Shown here: one piece after another, positions 8,544-16,472 of the stretch
Numbering within the stretch: position 1 is the stretch's first letter
Layout: each line of letters begins with the position of its first letter
Assembly (NCBI GenBank): GCA_019918135.1
Contig: WBZZ01005597.1
Location: 20,001 to 84,000, forward strand
Direction of reading: 5' to 3'
Source of the DNA: Paulinella micropora
Lineage: Eukaryota; Cercozoa; Imbricatea; Euglyphida; Paulinellidae
DNA: 64,000 nt
The notes under the pieces: model-generated
What the model was told of the DNA's origin: nothing
The model's input: the letters and a program-made list of their open reading frames with translations, nothing else
Database searches by the model: none
Made by a program: the position numbers and the translations under genes

Positions 8544-10745
8544 TCAGAAACTGGAGTTCGTGTAATCCTCTTCGATGTCCTGAGAGCAGTCGTCTTCCTC
8601 ATAGTCCTCGCCGGGCGGCAACTCGTGCAAGATAGAGGCCGCGGTAGCCAATGGCTTGTTCTTAATCTTCTCGTACTCATGCTGCCACGCATAAAACACG
8701 CGGCATCCAGCCGGCAGCTGCTGGCGCAGAAAGTACATGCGCGCTAGCGTCTCCCGGTACAGGTCCCGGTTCCGTCGCCCTCTTACAGGCGACCGGCCCT
8801 CGGCATACTTTGAATGTCCGGGCGGGAAGCCGTGGTACGCGTTGCCGTGGAACTCGTACACGCAGTTGCGGGCCGCGTCGTAGCCGTCTAACAACATCTT
8901 TGTGCCTGGAACACGAAATTCACCCCCCTGCGGCACGTCGCCGCCATTAGTAAAATGCTTGTGCTGGATCCGCCAGCCGGGGTTAGCTTGCTCTAACCTG
9001 TCCCACAGCCTGCACGCCGCGATAGAGCACCCTGCGGCCGGCTTAGGAATCAAGCCGCGTAGAAATGCGTGCTCCGCGCACAGACGCCTGCTGCGCCCTT
9101 GCTCGTCCGCGAAGTTGGCTTCTTTCTTGGCATCGGCCGGGCAGTCCTCGCATGGGTTTCGCACCTTGTGGCAGCCGCGCGCCCGCGCGTGCTCCGCGCA
9201 CAAGCGCGCGTTGCGCCCTTGCTTGTCCGCATAGCGAGCCTCTTTCTTGGCCTTGGCCGGGCAGTCCTCGCACGGGTTCAGGAGCTCGTGGCAGCCGCGC
9301 GCCCTTGCGTGCTCCGCGCACAAACGCCTGCTGCGCCCTTGCTCGTCCGCGAAGTGCGCCTCTTTCTTGGCCTCGGCCGGGCAGTCCTCGCACGGGTTTC
9401 GCACATCGTGGCAGCCGCGCGCCCTCGCGTGCTCCGCGCACAAGCGCTTGCTGCGCCCTTGCTCGTCCGCATAGCATGCTTCTTTCTTGGCCTCGGACGG
9501 GCAGTCCTCGCAAGGGTTCAGGAGCTCGTGGGAGCCGCGCGCCCTAGCGTGCTCCGCGCACAAGCGCTTGCTGCGCCCTTGCTCATCCGCGAAGTTGGCC
9601 TGTTTCTTGGCCTCGGACGGGCAGTCCTCGCAAGGGTTCAGGAGCTCGTGGCAGCCGCGCGCCCTAGCGTGCTCCGCGCACAAGCGCTTGCTGCGCCCTT
9701 GCTCGTCCGCGAAGCTGGCCTGTTTCTTGGCCTCGGCCGGGCAGTCCTCGCACGGGTTGTCCACCTTGTAGCAGCCGCGCGCCCTTGCGTGCTCCGCGCA
9801 CAAGCGCCTGCTGCGCCCTTGCTCGTCCGCGAAGCCTGCCTCTTTCTTGGCCTCAGCCGGGCAGTCCTCGCATGGGCTTTGCACATCGTGGCAGCCGCGC
9901 GCCTTCGCATGCTTGGCACAGAGTTTGAAGCGTTTTCCGTCTTCTTCTGTCCAGTGATTGCCTGTGGAGACGATTTTTTCGCTCTGCCAGCAACCTAAGC
10001 ATGCAAACCGCCATTGTGTCCAGTCGTGTTGCGACTTGCTAGCCCGTGTAAAAAGAGCACCACCGGCACTAACCCGCATTTGGTAGTCCCGCCCGCCTTG
10101 TGAATGAGTCAGGAGCTGCTCCTGTGCAGCGGCGCTTAGCTGCTGCTGCTCTTTCTCTAGCTTCTCTTTTCTCGCTCTCGGCTTCGCCTCCTGGACTTGC
10201 TGCGGGGGCTTTGCCTTTTTCTTAGCTGCTGGTTGTATGGCGGAGCCGTGCCGCGCCAGCGTGCTGAAAGAGGGAAGGCGCGGAAGATGTGATGGCCCTG
10301 CTGGCGGCGCGGGCTGGGGAAGGGGTTGGGGCGCTGAGCGGGCTCGCCCCCCGGGCTCCGTGTCACTCGCAGGTCGCAGACGTCTTCTCTTGCGGGATTG
10401 GAAGCGCTGCGCGGCCTCTCGCCTCCGCTTTCTCTTGAGCAGGCGACGCTGAAGGCGCTCACGCTTCTTTTCTAACCTGCGCGCGTGTGGGACACACAAC
10501 CTGAAGTGCCCGTCATCGGCCCACGGTTCTGCCTCGGCGGGCGTCGCGCTTCTTAATAAGGTAAAACAGCGTTCGCAGGCGGGAAGCCACTCCTGCGCAG
10601 ACTCGGAGAGGAGCAGGCTCAGCTTGCCTCCTGCTTGCAGGCGTAATCGTGCGCCTGAAGGCAGAAGGGCCACGGCGTCTTCTGATTTGTATTTGCTCAT
10701 AAAAGTGGGGGCCGCGCCGGATTCGGCGGCAGGCACTACTTGCAT
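8544..10745 (-). CDS. Cys/His tandem-repeat protein fused to Vsr/REase-like nuclease domain (733 aa)
   Basis: The ATG at 10745 is preferred over an upstream GTG at 10820. Domain order: a divergent CxxC...CxxH unit (CERC...CVPH, about residues 50-90); a basic Lys/Arg linker and a Pro-rich, then Glu/Lys-rich segment (90-220); a second divergent unit (CLGC...CAKH); seven repeats of 40 residues with spacing C-x2-C-x20-C-x2-H-x12 (about 280-560); and a C-terminal domain with DGYD, VYEFHGNAYHGFPPGH and a final YAWQHEYE. The last motifs match the core of Vsr-like/type II restriction-endonuclease-fold domains common in phages, giant viruses and some Polinton proteins. The repeats resemble EsV-1-7 repeats (C-x4-C-x16-C-x2-H-x12), though the first two spacings differ. 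Inference: a zinc-repeat DNA- or RNA-binding array guiding a nuclease. Fragments of relatives lie at 7,955 and 12,880. Confidence 0.75.
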   Translation of the reverse strand: MQVVPAAESGAAPTFMSKYKSEDAVALLPSGARLRLQAGGKLSLLLSESAQEWLPACERCFTLLRSATPAEAEPWADDGHFRLCVPHARRLEKKRERLQRRLLKRKRRREAAQRFQSRKRRRLRPASDTEPGGRARSAPQPLPQPAPPAGPSHLPRLPSFSTLARHGSAIQPAAKKKAKPPQQVQEAKPRARKEKLEKEQQQLSAAAQEQLLTHSQGGRDYQMRVSAGGALFTRASKSQHDWTQWRFACLGCWQSEKIVSTGNHWTEEDGKRFKLCAKHAKARGCHDVQSPCEDCPAEAKKEAGFADEQGRSRRLCAEHARARGCYKVDNPCEDCPAEAKKQASFADEQGRSKRLCAEHARARGCHELLNPCEDCPSEAKKQANFADEQGRSKRLCAEHARARGSHELLNPCEDCPSEAKKEACYADEQGRSKRLCAEHARARGCHDVRNPCEDCPAEAKKEAHFADEQGRSRRLCAEHARARGCHELLNPCEDCPAKAKKEARYADKQGRNARLCAEHARARGCHKVRNPCEDCPADAKKEANFADEQGRSRRLCAEHAFLRGLIPKPAAGCSIAACRLWDRLEQANPGWRIQHKHFTNGGDVPQGGEFRVPGTKMLLDGYDAARNCVYEFHGNAYHGFPPGHSKYAEGRSPVRGRRNRDLYRETLARMYFLRQQLPAGCRVFYAWQHEYEKIKNKPLATAASILHELPPGEDYEEDDCSQDIEEDYTNSSF
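9067..9906. repeat. Seven 120-bp tandem repeats encoding the Cys/His array
   Basis: Units start at 9067, 9187, 9307, 9427, 9547, 9667 and 9787, each exactly 120 bases and largely identical. Differences concentrate at one codon (plus-strand 9114-9116 and every 120 bases up to 9834-9836) and in the 4-5 residues before each CEDC. An eighth, divergent unit follows from 9907. Confidence 0.9.
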
Positions 10746-11204
10746 CTCTTTTTTCACAAGAAATGCCAAGAGACGCAAGACAAAAAGTGAGTTTGGGTGG
10801 AGGAAAGCCTCTTTCTCCACTGCTTCGTTATTGTCACAGTTTCGCGTGGTTGTTCCTTGTTCAGGGTGGGAGAGGGAGAACAGGAGAAATGGCGGGGGCG
10901 GGGCGCCCCCCCGCTCTCCCCTGTTTTAGGTGTGTCAAAACCTCTCCCCCCCGATACCATCCCCCCCCCCCTCCTCTCTTTCCCTCTCCCCATCCTAAAG
11001 GCCAATTTGGAATAGGACGATGGACTACTTATTCCAAATACGAACTAGCGCCCGATAAATACCAGGGCCTTACGGCTTTCAAAATTGCAGAAGCATGCAC
11101 TCTGTCACTCCGATCGGGGGGGGGGGGGGGCGGCGATAGAAGCTGTGCAGGGCAGAGCAGAAGCACGATACGGTTGGGGGCAATATCGTGAAGAAAAAGC
11201 GAGT
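10746..11204. other. Divergent intergenic region
   Basis: The region lies between the starts of the repeat-nuclease gene (minus) and the 131-aa gene (plus), so promoters for both should be here. It contains C-rich stretches (10,950-10,990) and a 15-G run at 11116-11130. No clear TATA element was picked out. Confidence 0.45.
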
Positions 11205-11600
11205 ATGATTCCCTCAGGCCCTGCCCAAGGGGCAGATCCCCTAGCCCTAGCTGCCCCTATACTCACCGCAGAGCAGGAGCGCCTGGACGAGGAAGCGTGC
11301 AGCCTAATTGTCCCGTTTGGCAAATATAGAGGTAGGAGCTTGCGAGAGATGCTGCACGACGCTGCCTATGTGCAATGGGTGCGTGCGCAAGGGCTGCTAC
11401 CAGAATTCGACAGTTTTTTCAACAGGTGGCCGGGTTTGCACAGAGGTGGCGTTGAAACCCCGCCGAGCGTTTTCAAGGCGTACGAGTCTGAAATACACAG
11501 GGCAGCCAAGCAGAACATCTGTGATTGGCTGCGCGAGAACAACACGGAGGGGCGCGTTCGATGGGGCCCAATTGACACATATAACGGCATGAAAGAATAA
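11205..11600 (+). CDS. Small PFGKYKG-motif protein, DUF3820-like (131 aa)
   Basis: The ATG at 11205 is the only one in frame. Around residues 34-62 the phrase VPFGKYRGRSLREML followed by AAYVQWV matches the FGKYKG...l....YL.W pattern of DUF3820-type proteins, found in bacteria, phages and large DNA viruses and often next to exonuclease domains. The rest (YESEIHRAAKQNICDWL, then a short polar tail) is not recognised. It could be a nuclease accessory or a small DNA-associated protein; the activity is unknown. It is divergent from the repeat-nuclease gene. Confidence 0.6.
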   Translation: MIPSGPAQGADPLALAAPILTAEQERLDEEACSLIVPFGKYRGRSLREMLHDAAYVQWVRAQGLLPEFDSFFNRWPGLHRGGVETPPSVFKAYESEIHRAAKQNICDWLRENNTEGRVRWGPIDTYNGMKE

Positions 11601-12416
11601 CCTCATAAAGGTGTCTTTTGTAAATACCCAATTGCGGCGCTTGGCGTAGGCCTAAAGCAAACGTGGCCGCCAGCCCGCTGCCGCGGGCTGGAAGGGGGGG
11701 CACGGGGGGCATGCCCCCCGCGCCGTGGTGGACGTAGTTGTGGTAGCGGAAGAGAAACCGGCCGCTGGAATAGAAATTGTGTACACAAACCCCGTGTCAA
11801 GGGAAAAAGCTCAACGGCTGGGCTTGCTCCGTGCTAGCTTTTGCTGCGGGCTTCTGTCTGTACGAGGTAGATGCACGGTTGGTGCTCAGGCACAGGACAC
11901 CACCGGATAGTTCGTGCCTACGCTTGCTAGACCTCGGATCCAGCTAGCAGGTGTATATAACATTTTTTTTTCCCTCTCATTAAAAGCCTTTTTTTTGTGT
12001 CTCATGCACTTAGTTTTTTGTTAGAGCAGTGTCCTTCTCCCCTTCCCACCTCAAAGCAAGTGCGTCAAAAGCTTGCTAGCCCTCAAAAAAAGGGTGGGAG
12101 GGGGGGACAGCCCCGACGCAATCGTTTCAAAAATGCGGGCTAGAGGTAAAAGGGGCAACCCACCTTCCCCCTCCCCTTTTTCCGGGAAGTTGCCAGGGGG
12201 AGACAAACCACTGTCTTTTCGACCAAACCCAAGACTGTGCGTCAAGCTCCAAAGGCTGGCAGAGGCTAGCAGAGCTGCATTTTGGAAAATGCTCATTGCC
12301 CGAGGTGCAGAACAACGACGAGAAGCAGACAGACGAGACGGGAGCCACTGCCTGAAGGGGGGAACCAACAAGCGCAATTGATCTTGCAGGATGGGGAGGG
12401 GCGCCCCCTCCCCCAT
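11601..12416. other. Non-coding: P2 palindrome and relic of Sel1 3' flank
   Basis: A P2 palindrome lies at 11671-11724. Near 11,768 the sequence ggaatagaaattgtgtac resembles the sequence at the end of the Sel1 genes (14,603; 16,128; 17,938). TATA-like gtgtatataac is at about 11,951. ORFs on either strand in 12,050-12,400 are not convincing. Confidence 0.45.
11671..11724. repeat. Palindromic element P2
   Basis: It has two nested palindromes: CAGCCCGC-tgc-cGCGGGCTG, then GGGGGGC-at-GCCCCCC followed by gcgcc. Relatives lie at 14019-14070 and 14101-14150, a degraded one at 7513-7557, and its second half occurs inside the primase-like gene at 3224-3250. It is MITE-like in size and structure, but no target duplication was identified. 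Confidence 0.6.
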
Positions 12417-12740
12417 GTGAGCTCCAAATGAAAGTCTACCTAATTTGGTTCCCCATCCTCCCTTTTCTTTCTCTACCCCCCCCCCCCTCCTTGTCTCCCC
12501 TCTCCTTGAGCCCCCCGGGCTCAGGGGGCTCAGAGGGGAGGGAGAGAAAAAAGGGGAGGGGGCGGCGCCCCCCCCCCTTTCTTTGGCCCCAGTCTGCCCG
12601 TGGGTTTTGGCTTTTCTGCATCCCGTGCCCATTGCTGGACTTCCCAAGCCCAACCAAAGTGAGCAGGCTCTGCCTGTTGGCTCAGACTGCGTCGAGGAGG
12701 AAATTCGCTCGTCCAGCAGTCCCCGTGTCCATCGGTGTAG
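12417..12740. repeat. Repeat family R1, copy B
   Basis: It starts with gtgagctccaaatgaaagtc, which is repeated at 13,503, includes a P1 palindrome at 12506-12532, then cccgtgggttttggctt and a shortened version of the downstream part of copies A and C. Confidence 0.65.
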
Positions 12741-12869
12741 CGGTTCAACAGGCACACCGGTGGGCCCAGAAGACTGTCTTGACGACGCGGCCAGCCTTCC
12801 TTTGCCAGCGGAGCACAGTGTCGCAAAAACAGCGGCTCTGCAATTGGTTGCGGCCCATTGAACTTGGAC

Positions 12870-13192
12870 AGTAATTGACGATCTCCAAGATTTCAATCGG
12901 GCTGCCAAGACTCCACAGGACTGGACATACTGGAACTCTGCGTGTCTGTTCTGCTGGAAAAAAGACTCAACCGTTGCTTCAGGCCAATGCTGGGCGGAAG
13001 AGGGCGAGAAATGCCGTGCTTTGCGCAAAGCACGGCTTTGCGCAAGTTGGTTCACACCAGGTGGAAAATCCCTGCCGAGATTGTCCTCGTGATTCGAAAA
13101 AAACTTCTCTTTTTCCGGATGCCAAAGTGCCTCTCCTCCCAGCTGATGATGTAAGCGGGCTAAAGACTAAGAAGTTGGCTTTGAAATTATAA
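12870..13192 (+). pseudogene. Decayed Cys/His-repeat gene fragment
   Basis: The plus strand encodes phrases of the repeat-nuclease array in more than one frame: DWTYWNSACLFCWKKDST (compare DWTQWRFACLGCWQSEK) and later CAKHGFAQVGSHQVENPCRD (compare CAEHARARGCHELLNPCED). The copy is inverted relative to the intact gene and lacks a nuclease domain. It is old, with several breaks. Confidence 0.6.
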
Positions 13193-13500
13193 AAAATTTT
13201 ACTAGCCCGATTGTGCCCTATATCAAGTATGATGCGCACAGGGGGCAGAAACCTGCTTCTGGGCACCTGCAGTTCTACCAGCTGACCTTGGCTGGCAGGC
13301 TGCCAGCACCTGCTAGCGTGTGCATTCAGGCCCCTCTAGCACGACGACCAGCACTGAAAGAGTGCTTTCTGGGGCTTGTTAGCCAGCTGGGAAGCACAGG
13401 CGGACTCTGGGGCTGCCGCGCAAACCGTTTCCCTAGGGCCTGAGCAAGAGCGCCGCCAAACAACCTAGATTAGAGAAACTAACCGTCTGCGGGGGCCCCC
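13193..13500. other. Region with weak ORF, no supported gene
   Basis: An ORF at 13213-13443 (76 codons, no recognisable domain, no ATG start) is the only candidate. It sits between the decayed repeat gene and R1 copy C and may be part of a duplicated segment. Confidence 0.3.
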
Positions 13501-14072
13501 GTGTGAGCTCCAAATGAAAGTCTACCTAATTTTGTTTCCCGTTCTCCCTTTTCTTTTTTCTCCCCCCCTCTCCTTGAGCCCCCCGGGCTCAGGGAGCTCA
13601 GAGGAAAAGGAGAGAAAGGGGGGGGGGGGGCACCCCCCCCCCCCCCGCTGTAATACTATGCCGTCGTAGGGTGGTGGTAAGGGGGGGGGGCGCCCCACCC
13701 CCTCCCTTTGGCGTCAGTTTGCCAGTGGTTTTTGGCTTTCTGCATCCCATGCTTATTGTTGGACTTCCCAAGCCCAACTCAGAGCGAACGGGGCAGCAAC
13801 ACGGTGTGTGTATGTATGTATGTGTGTCGCGGATGACTACCCCTGGCGTCCTGCCATTGGCGGAAGCAGTGCGTCGAGCTAAGAGTGACCCAGATGACAT
13901 GAGCGATGTGTGTGTATTCGAGCCTACTCCCCTGCCCGACCTGCCTGTTGCCTCAGACGGCGTCGTTCTTTGGAGCGAGGAGGAGGACGTCGCTCGTCGT
14001 CGAGCAGTCGCTGTGTTTAGCCCGCTGGCGCGGGCTGAAGGCCCGCGCCAGGGGGGCTTTGCCCCCCGCGAC
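13501..14072. repeat. Repeat family R1, copy C
   Basis: This is the most complete R1 copy: gtgagctccaaatgaaagtc start, P1 palindrome at 13574-13600, long G and C runs, the (GTAT)n microsatellite near 13,805, a short coding-like stretch (CVFEPTPLPDLPV), ending in a P2 palindrome (14019-14070). Confidence 0.65.
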
Positions 14073-14100
14073 GCGGCCTGTCCTCCTTCGCCCAAGGTTC

Positions 14101-14150
14101 AGCCCGCTGGCGCGGGCTGAAGGGGGGCTCGGGGGGCTTTGCCCCCCGCG
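14101..14150. repeat. Palindromic element P2, second adjacent copy
   Basis: AGCCCGC-tggc-GCGGGCT is followed by GGGGGGC-ttt-GCCCCCC. It lies 30 bases after the P2 copy that ends R1 copy C. Confidence 0.65.
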
Positions 14151-14307
14151 GCGCTTGGCATCCACGCCTCCAACACCTTCTACGAGTGGCTGGACGTCTG
14201 CGCACAGAAAGCACGTGTATATACATGAGCTCAGCGCAAGTGCATAGATAGCTTTTGTGTGTATCATTGAGAATTTTCGGGCTCACGAGATAGCGCCTGA
14301 GGCAGGC

Positions 14308-14610
14308 ATGACGACCAGCACTGGCGAGGCCAAGGCTCTGCCCGGTGTTACCGCCGGGCGGCCGAGCCTTGCTCGGCCGAGCGGCTGAGCTCGGCCACGC
14401 CAAAGCCCAGCTAGAACTTGGCCTCTGTTACGAGCTGGGCACGGGCGTGGCCCAGGACGAGAGTGCTGCCGTCCGCTGGTACACACTCGCGGCCGAACAG
14501 GGCCGCCAGTGAGTGTGGCTCAGCGGCGGCCTGGCTCTGCTACGAGCTGGGCACAGGCATGGAGAAGAAGGACGAGACGGCATCGCCGCCAGCCCCACGG
14601 GGGGGAATAG
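14308..14610 (+). pseudogene. Decayed Sel1-repeat gene, first of three
   Basis: It shares the start MTTSTGEAKA and the 5' sequence cgagatagcgcctgaggcag with the two following Sel1 genes, and ends with the same tail sequence as the second (gggggggaatag). Between them only about one Sel1 unit is readable (CYELGTGVAQDES, WYTLAAEQG). It is shortened and broken. Confidence 0.65.
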
Positions 14611-14885
14611 AATTTGTGTACCACAAGAATCGTCCCCCCCTCCTTCTTTCCCTTGCGGGCCTCTGTTGGCAAATGTGTAATTAAAAGGAAAAGCGTGCGG
14701 ATACTAAGCGAGAAAAGAAAACCCCTTCCCGTTGATGTCGAGCGGTCGCGCCGGGCTCACGGGGCTCGAAGAAGGGAGAGGACCCCGACGGAGGCACCCC
14801 CCCCCCCGTCGGAATCATTTTTTTTGCAAGTTTTTTTTAATTGTGTTATATTTCTGTTTTTCGCGAGATAGCGCCTGAGGCAGGC

Positions 14886-16133
14886 ATGACGACCAGCACT
14901 GGCGAGGCCAAGGCCTTTGAGTGTTACCGCCTGGCGGCCGAACAAGGGGACGCGGTTGCGCAGTTTAATCTGGGTGTTTGTTATGCCAGCGGAAAAGGAG
15001 TAAGCCAGAGCGATGCCAAGGCGGTGGAGTGGTGCCGCCGGGCGGCCGAGCAAGGGCTCGCGGAGGCGCAGTGTAATCTGGGTGCTTGTTATGCCAGAGG
15101 AAAAGGAGTGAGCCAGAGCCAGGCCCAGGCGGCCGAGTGGTACCGCCGGGCGGCCGAGTAAGGGCACGCGGTTGCACAGTGTAATCTGGGTGTTTGTTAC
15201 GACAACGGAGAAGGAGTGCAACAAGACTACGCCCAGGCGGCCGAGTGGTACCGCCGGGCGGCCGAGCAAGGGCACGCAGATGCGCAGTTTAATCTGGGTG
15301 TTTGTTATGCCAGCGGAGAAGGAGTAAGCCAGAGCCAGGCCCAGGCGGTGGAGTGGTACCGCCGGGCGGCCGAGCAAGGGCACGCAGATGCGCAGTTTAA
15401 TCTGGGTGTTTGTTATGCTAGCGGAGAAGGAGTAAGCCAGAGCCAGGCCCAGGCAGTGGAGTGGTACCGCCGGGCAGCTGAACAAGGGGATGCGAGGGCG
15501 CAGTTTAATCTGGCTCTTTGTTACGCCAGCGGACAAGCTGGCGTAAGCCAGAGCCAGGCCCAGGCGGTCGAGTGGTACCGCCGGGCGGCCGAGCAAGGGC
15601 AAGCGGAGGCGCAGTTTAATCTGGGTATTTGCTACGCCAGCGGAGAAGGAGTGAGCCAGAGCCATGCCCAGGCAGCGGAGTGGTTCCGCCGAGCGGCCGA
15701 TCAAGGGCAAGCGGAGGCGCAGTTTGATCTGGGTGTTTGTTATGCCAGCGGAGAAGGAGTAAGCCAGAGCCAGGCCCAGGCAGTGGAGTGGTACCGCCGG
15801 GCGGCCGAACAAGGGTACGCGGAGGCGCAGTTTTATCTGGGTCTCGCGCTGGACCACGGAGAAGGGGTAAGCCAGAGCCTGGTCCAGGCGGTGGAGTGGT
15901 ACCGGCGGGCAGCTGTACAAGGGCATGCGGAGGCGCAGTTTTATCTGGCTGTTTGCTACGCCAGCGGAGAAGGAGTAAGCCAGAGCCAGGCCCAGGCGGT
16001 GGAGTGGTACCGCAGGGCGGCCGAGCAAGGGCACGCAGATGCGCAGTTTAATCTGGCTGTTTGTTACGAGCTGGGCACAGGCGTGGAGAAGAAGGACGAG
16101 ACGGCATCGCCGTCAGCCCACGGGGGGGAATAG
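14886..16133 (+). CDS. Sel1-repeat protein, about 11 repeats, frame interrupted once
   Basis: The ATG at 14886 is followed by a product built almost wholly of 36-residue Sel1-like repeats of the type GHADAQFNLGVCYASGEGVS and QAVEWYRRAAEQ. These alpha/alpha solenoid repeats, related to TPRs, usually act as protein-protein interaction scaffolds. The tail (ELGTGVEKKDETAS) differs from the repeats. The frame is interrupted about once, so the gene may be inactive or the break may be an error in the sequence. It sits in tandem with another Sel1 gene; the 5' flanks (ttgtgttatatttctg, gatagcgcctgaggcag) are shared, so the pair arose by duplication. No signal peptide is present, so a cytoplasmic site is likely. 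Confidence 0.75.
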
Positions 16134-16472
16134 AATTTGTGTACCACAAGAATCGTCCCCCCCTCCTTCTTTCCCTTGCTTGTTCCCTCTTCTTTCCTTC
16201 TCCTCTGCAATTTCTTTTGGGGAGGGAGAAGCTTGTTTCTTTGTTTTGGTTGTGGGCCTCTGTTGGCAAATATCTCATTAAAAGGGGTTCGCGCGCAGGT
16301 ACACAAAAACAGTCGTGTTCTAGAGTTCAACACGCTATACCTGGACGCCGGGCTCAGGGGTTCGAAGAAGGGGGGCGCCCCCCCCCCCCCACCGGTCGAA
16401 ATCATTTGTTGTGCAAGTTTTTAAAAATTGTGTTATATTTATGTTTTTCACGAGATAGCGCCTGAGGCAGGC
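16134..16472. other. Intergenic between Sel1 genes
   Basis: The gap holds the duplicated 3' flank (aatttgtgtaccacaagaat), a gttggcaaatatctcattaaaa element that recurs near 14,664 and 18,082, a C-run and the duplicated 5' flank of the next Sel1 gene. Promoter and 3'-end signals are probably in these shared blocks. Confidence 0.45.

Noticed and set aside
9067-9906. CRISPR-like array
   Set aside because: Repeats are 120 bases, directly adjacent without spacers, and in frame with a long coding sequence.
9069-9998. Plus-strand ORF of 309 codons opposite the Cys/His repeats
   Set aside because: It mirrors the 120-base repeat and gives Ala/Leu/Arg-rich sequence without a domain.
12051-13055. Minus-strand ORF of 334 codons
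   Set aside because: It crosses R1 repeat debris and a decayed Cys/His fragment read better on the plus strand, and consists largely of Pro/Gly/Ser from G/C runs.
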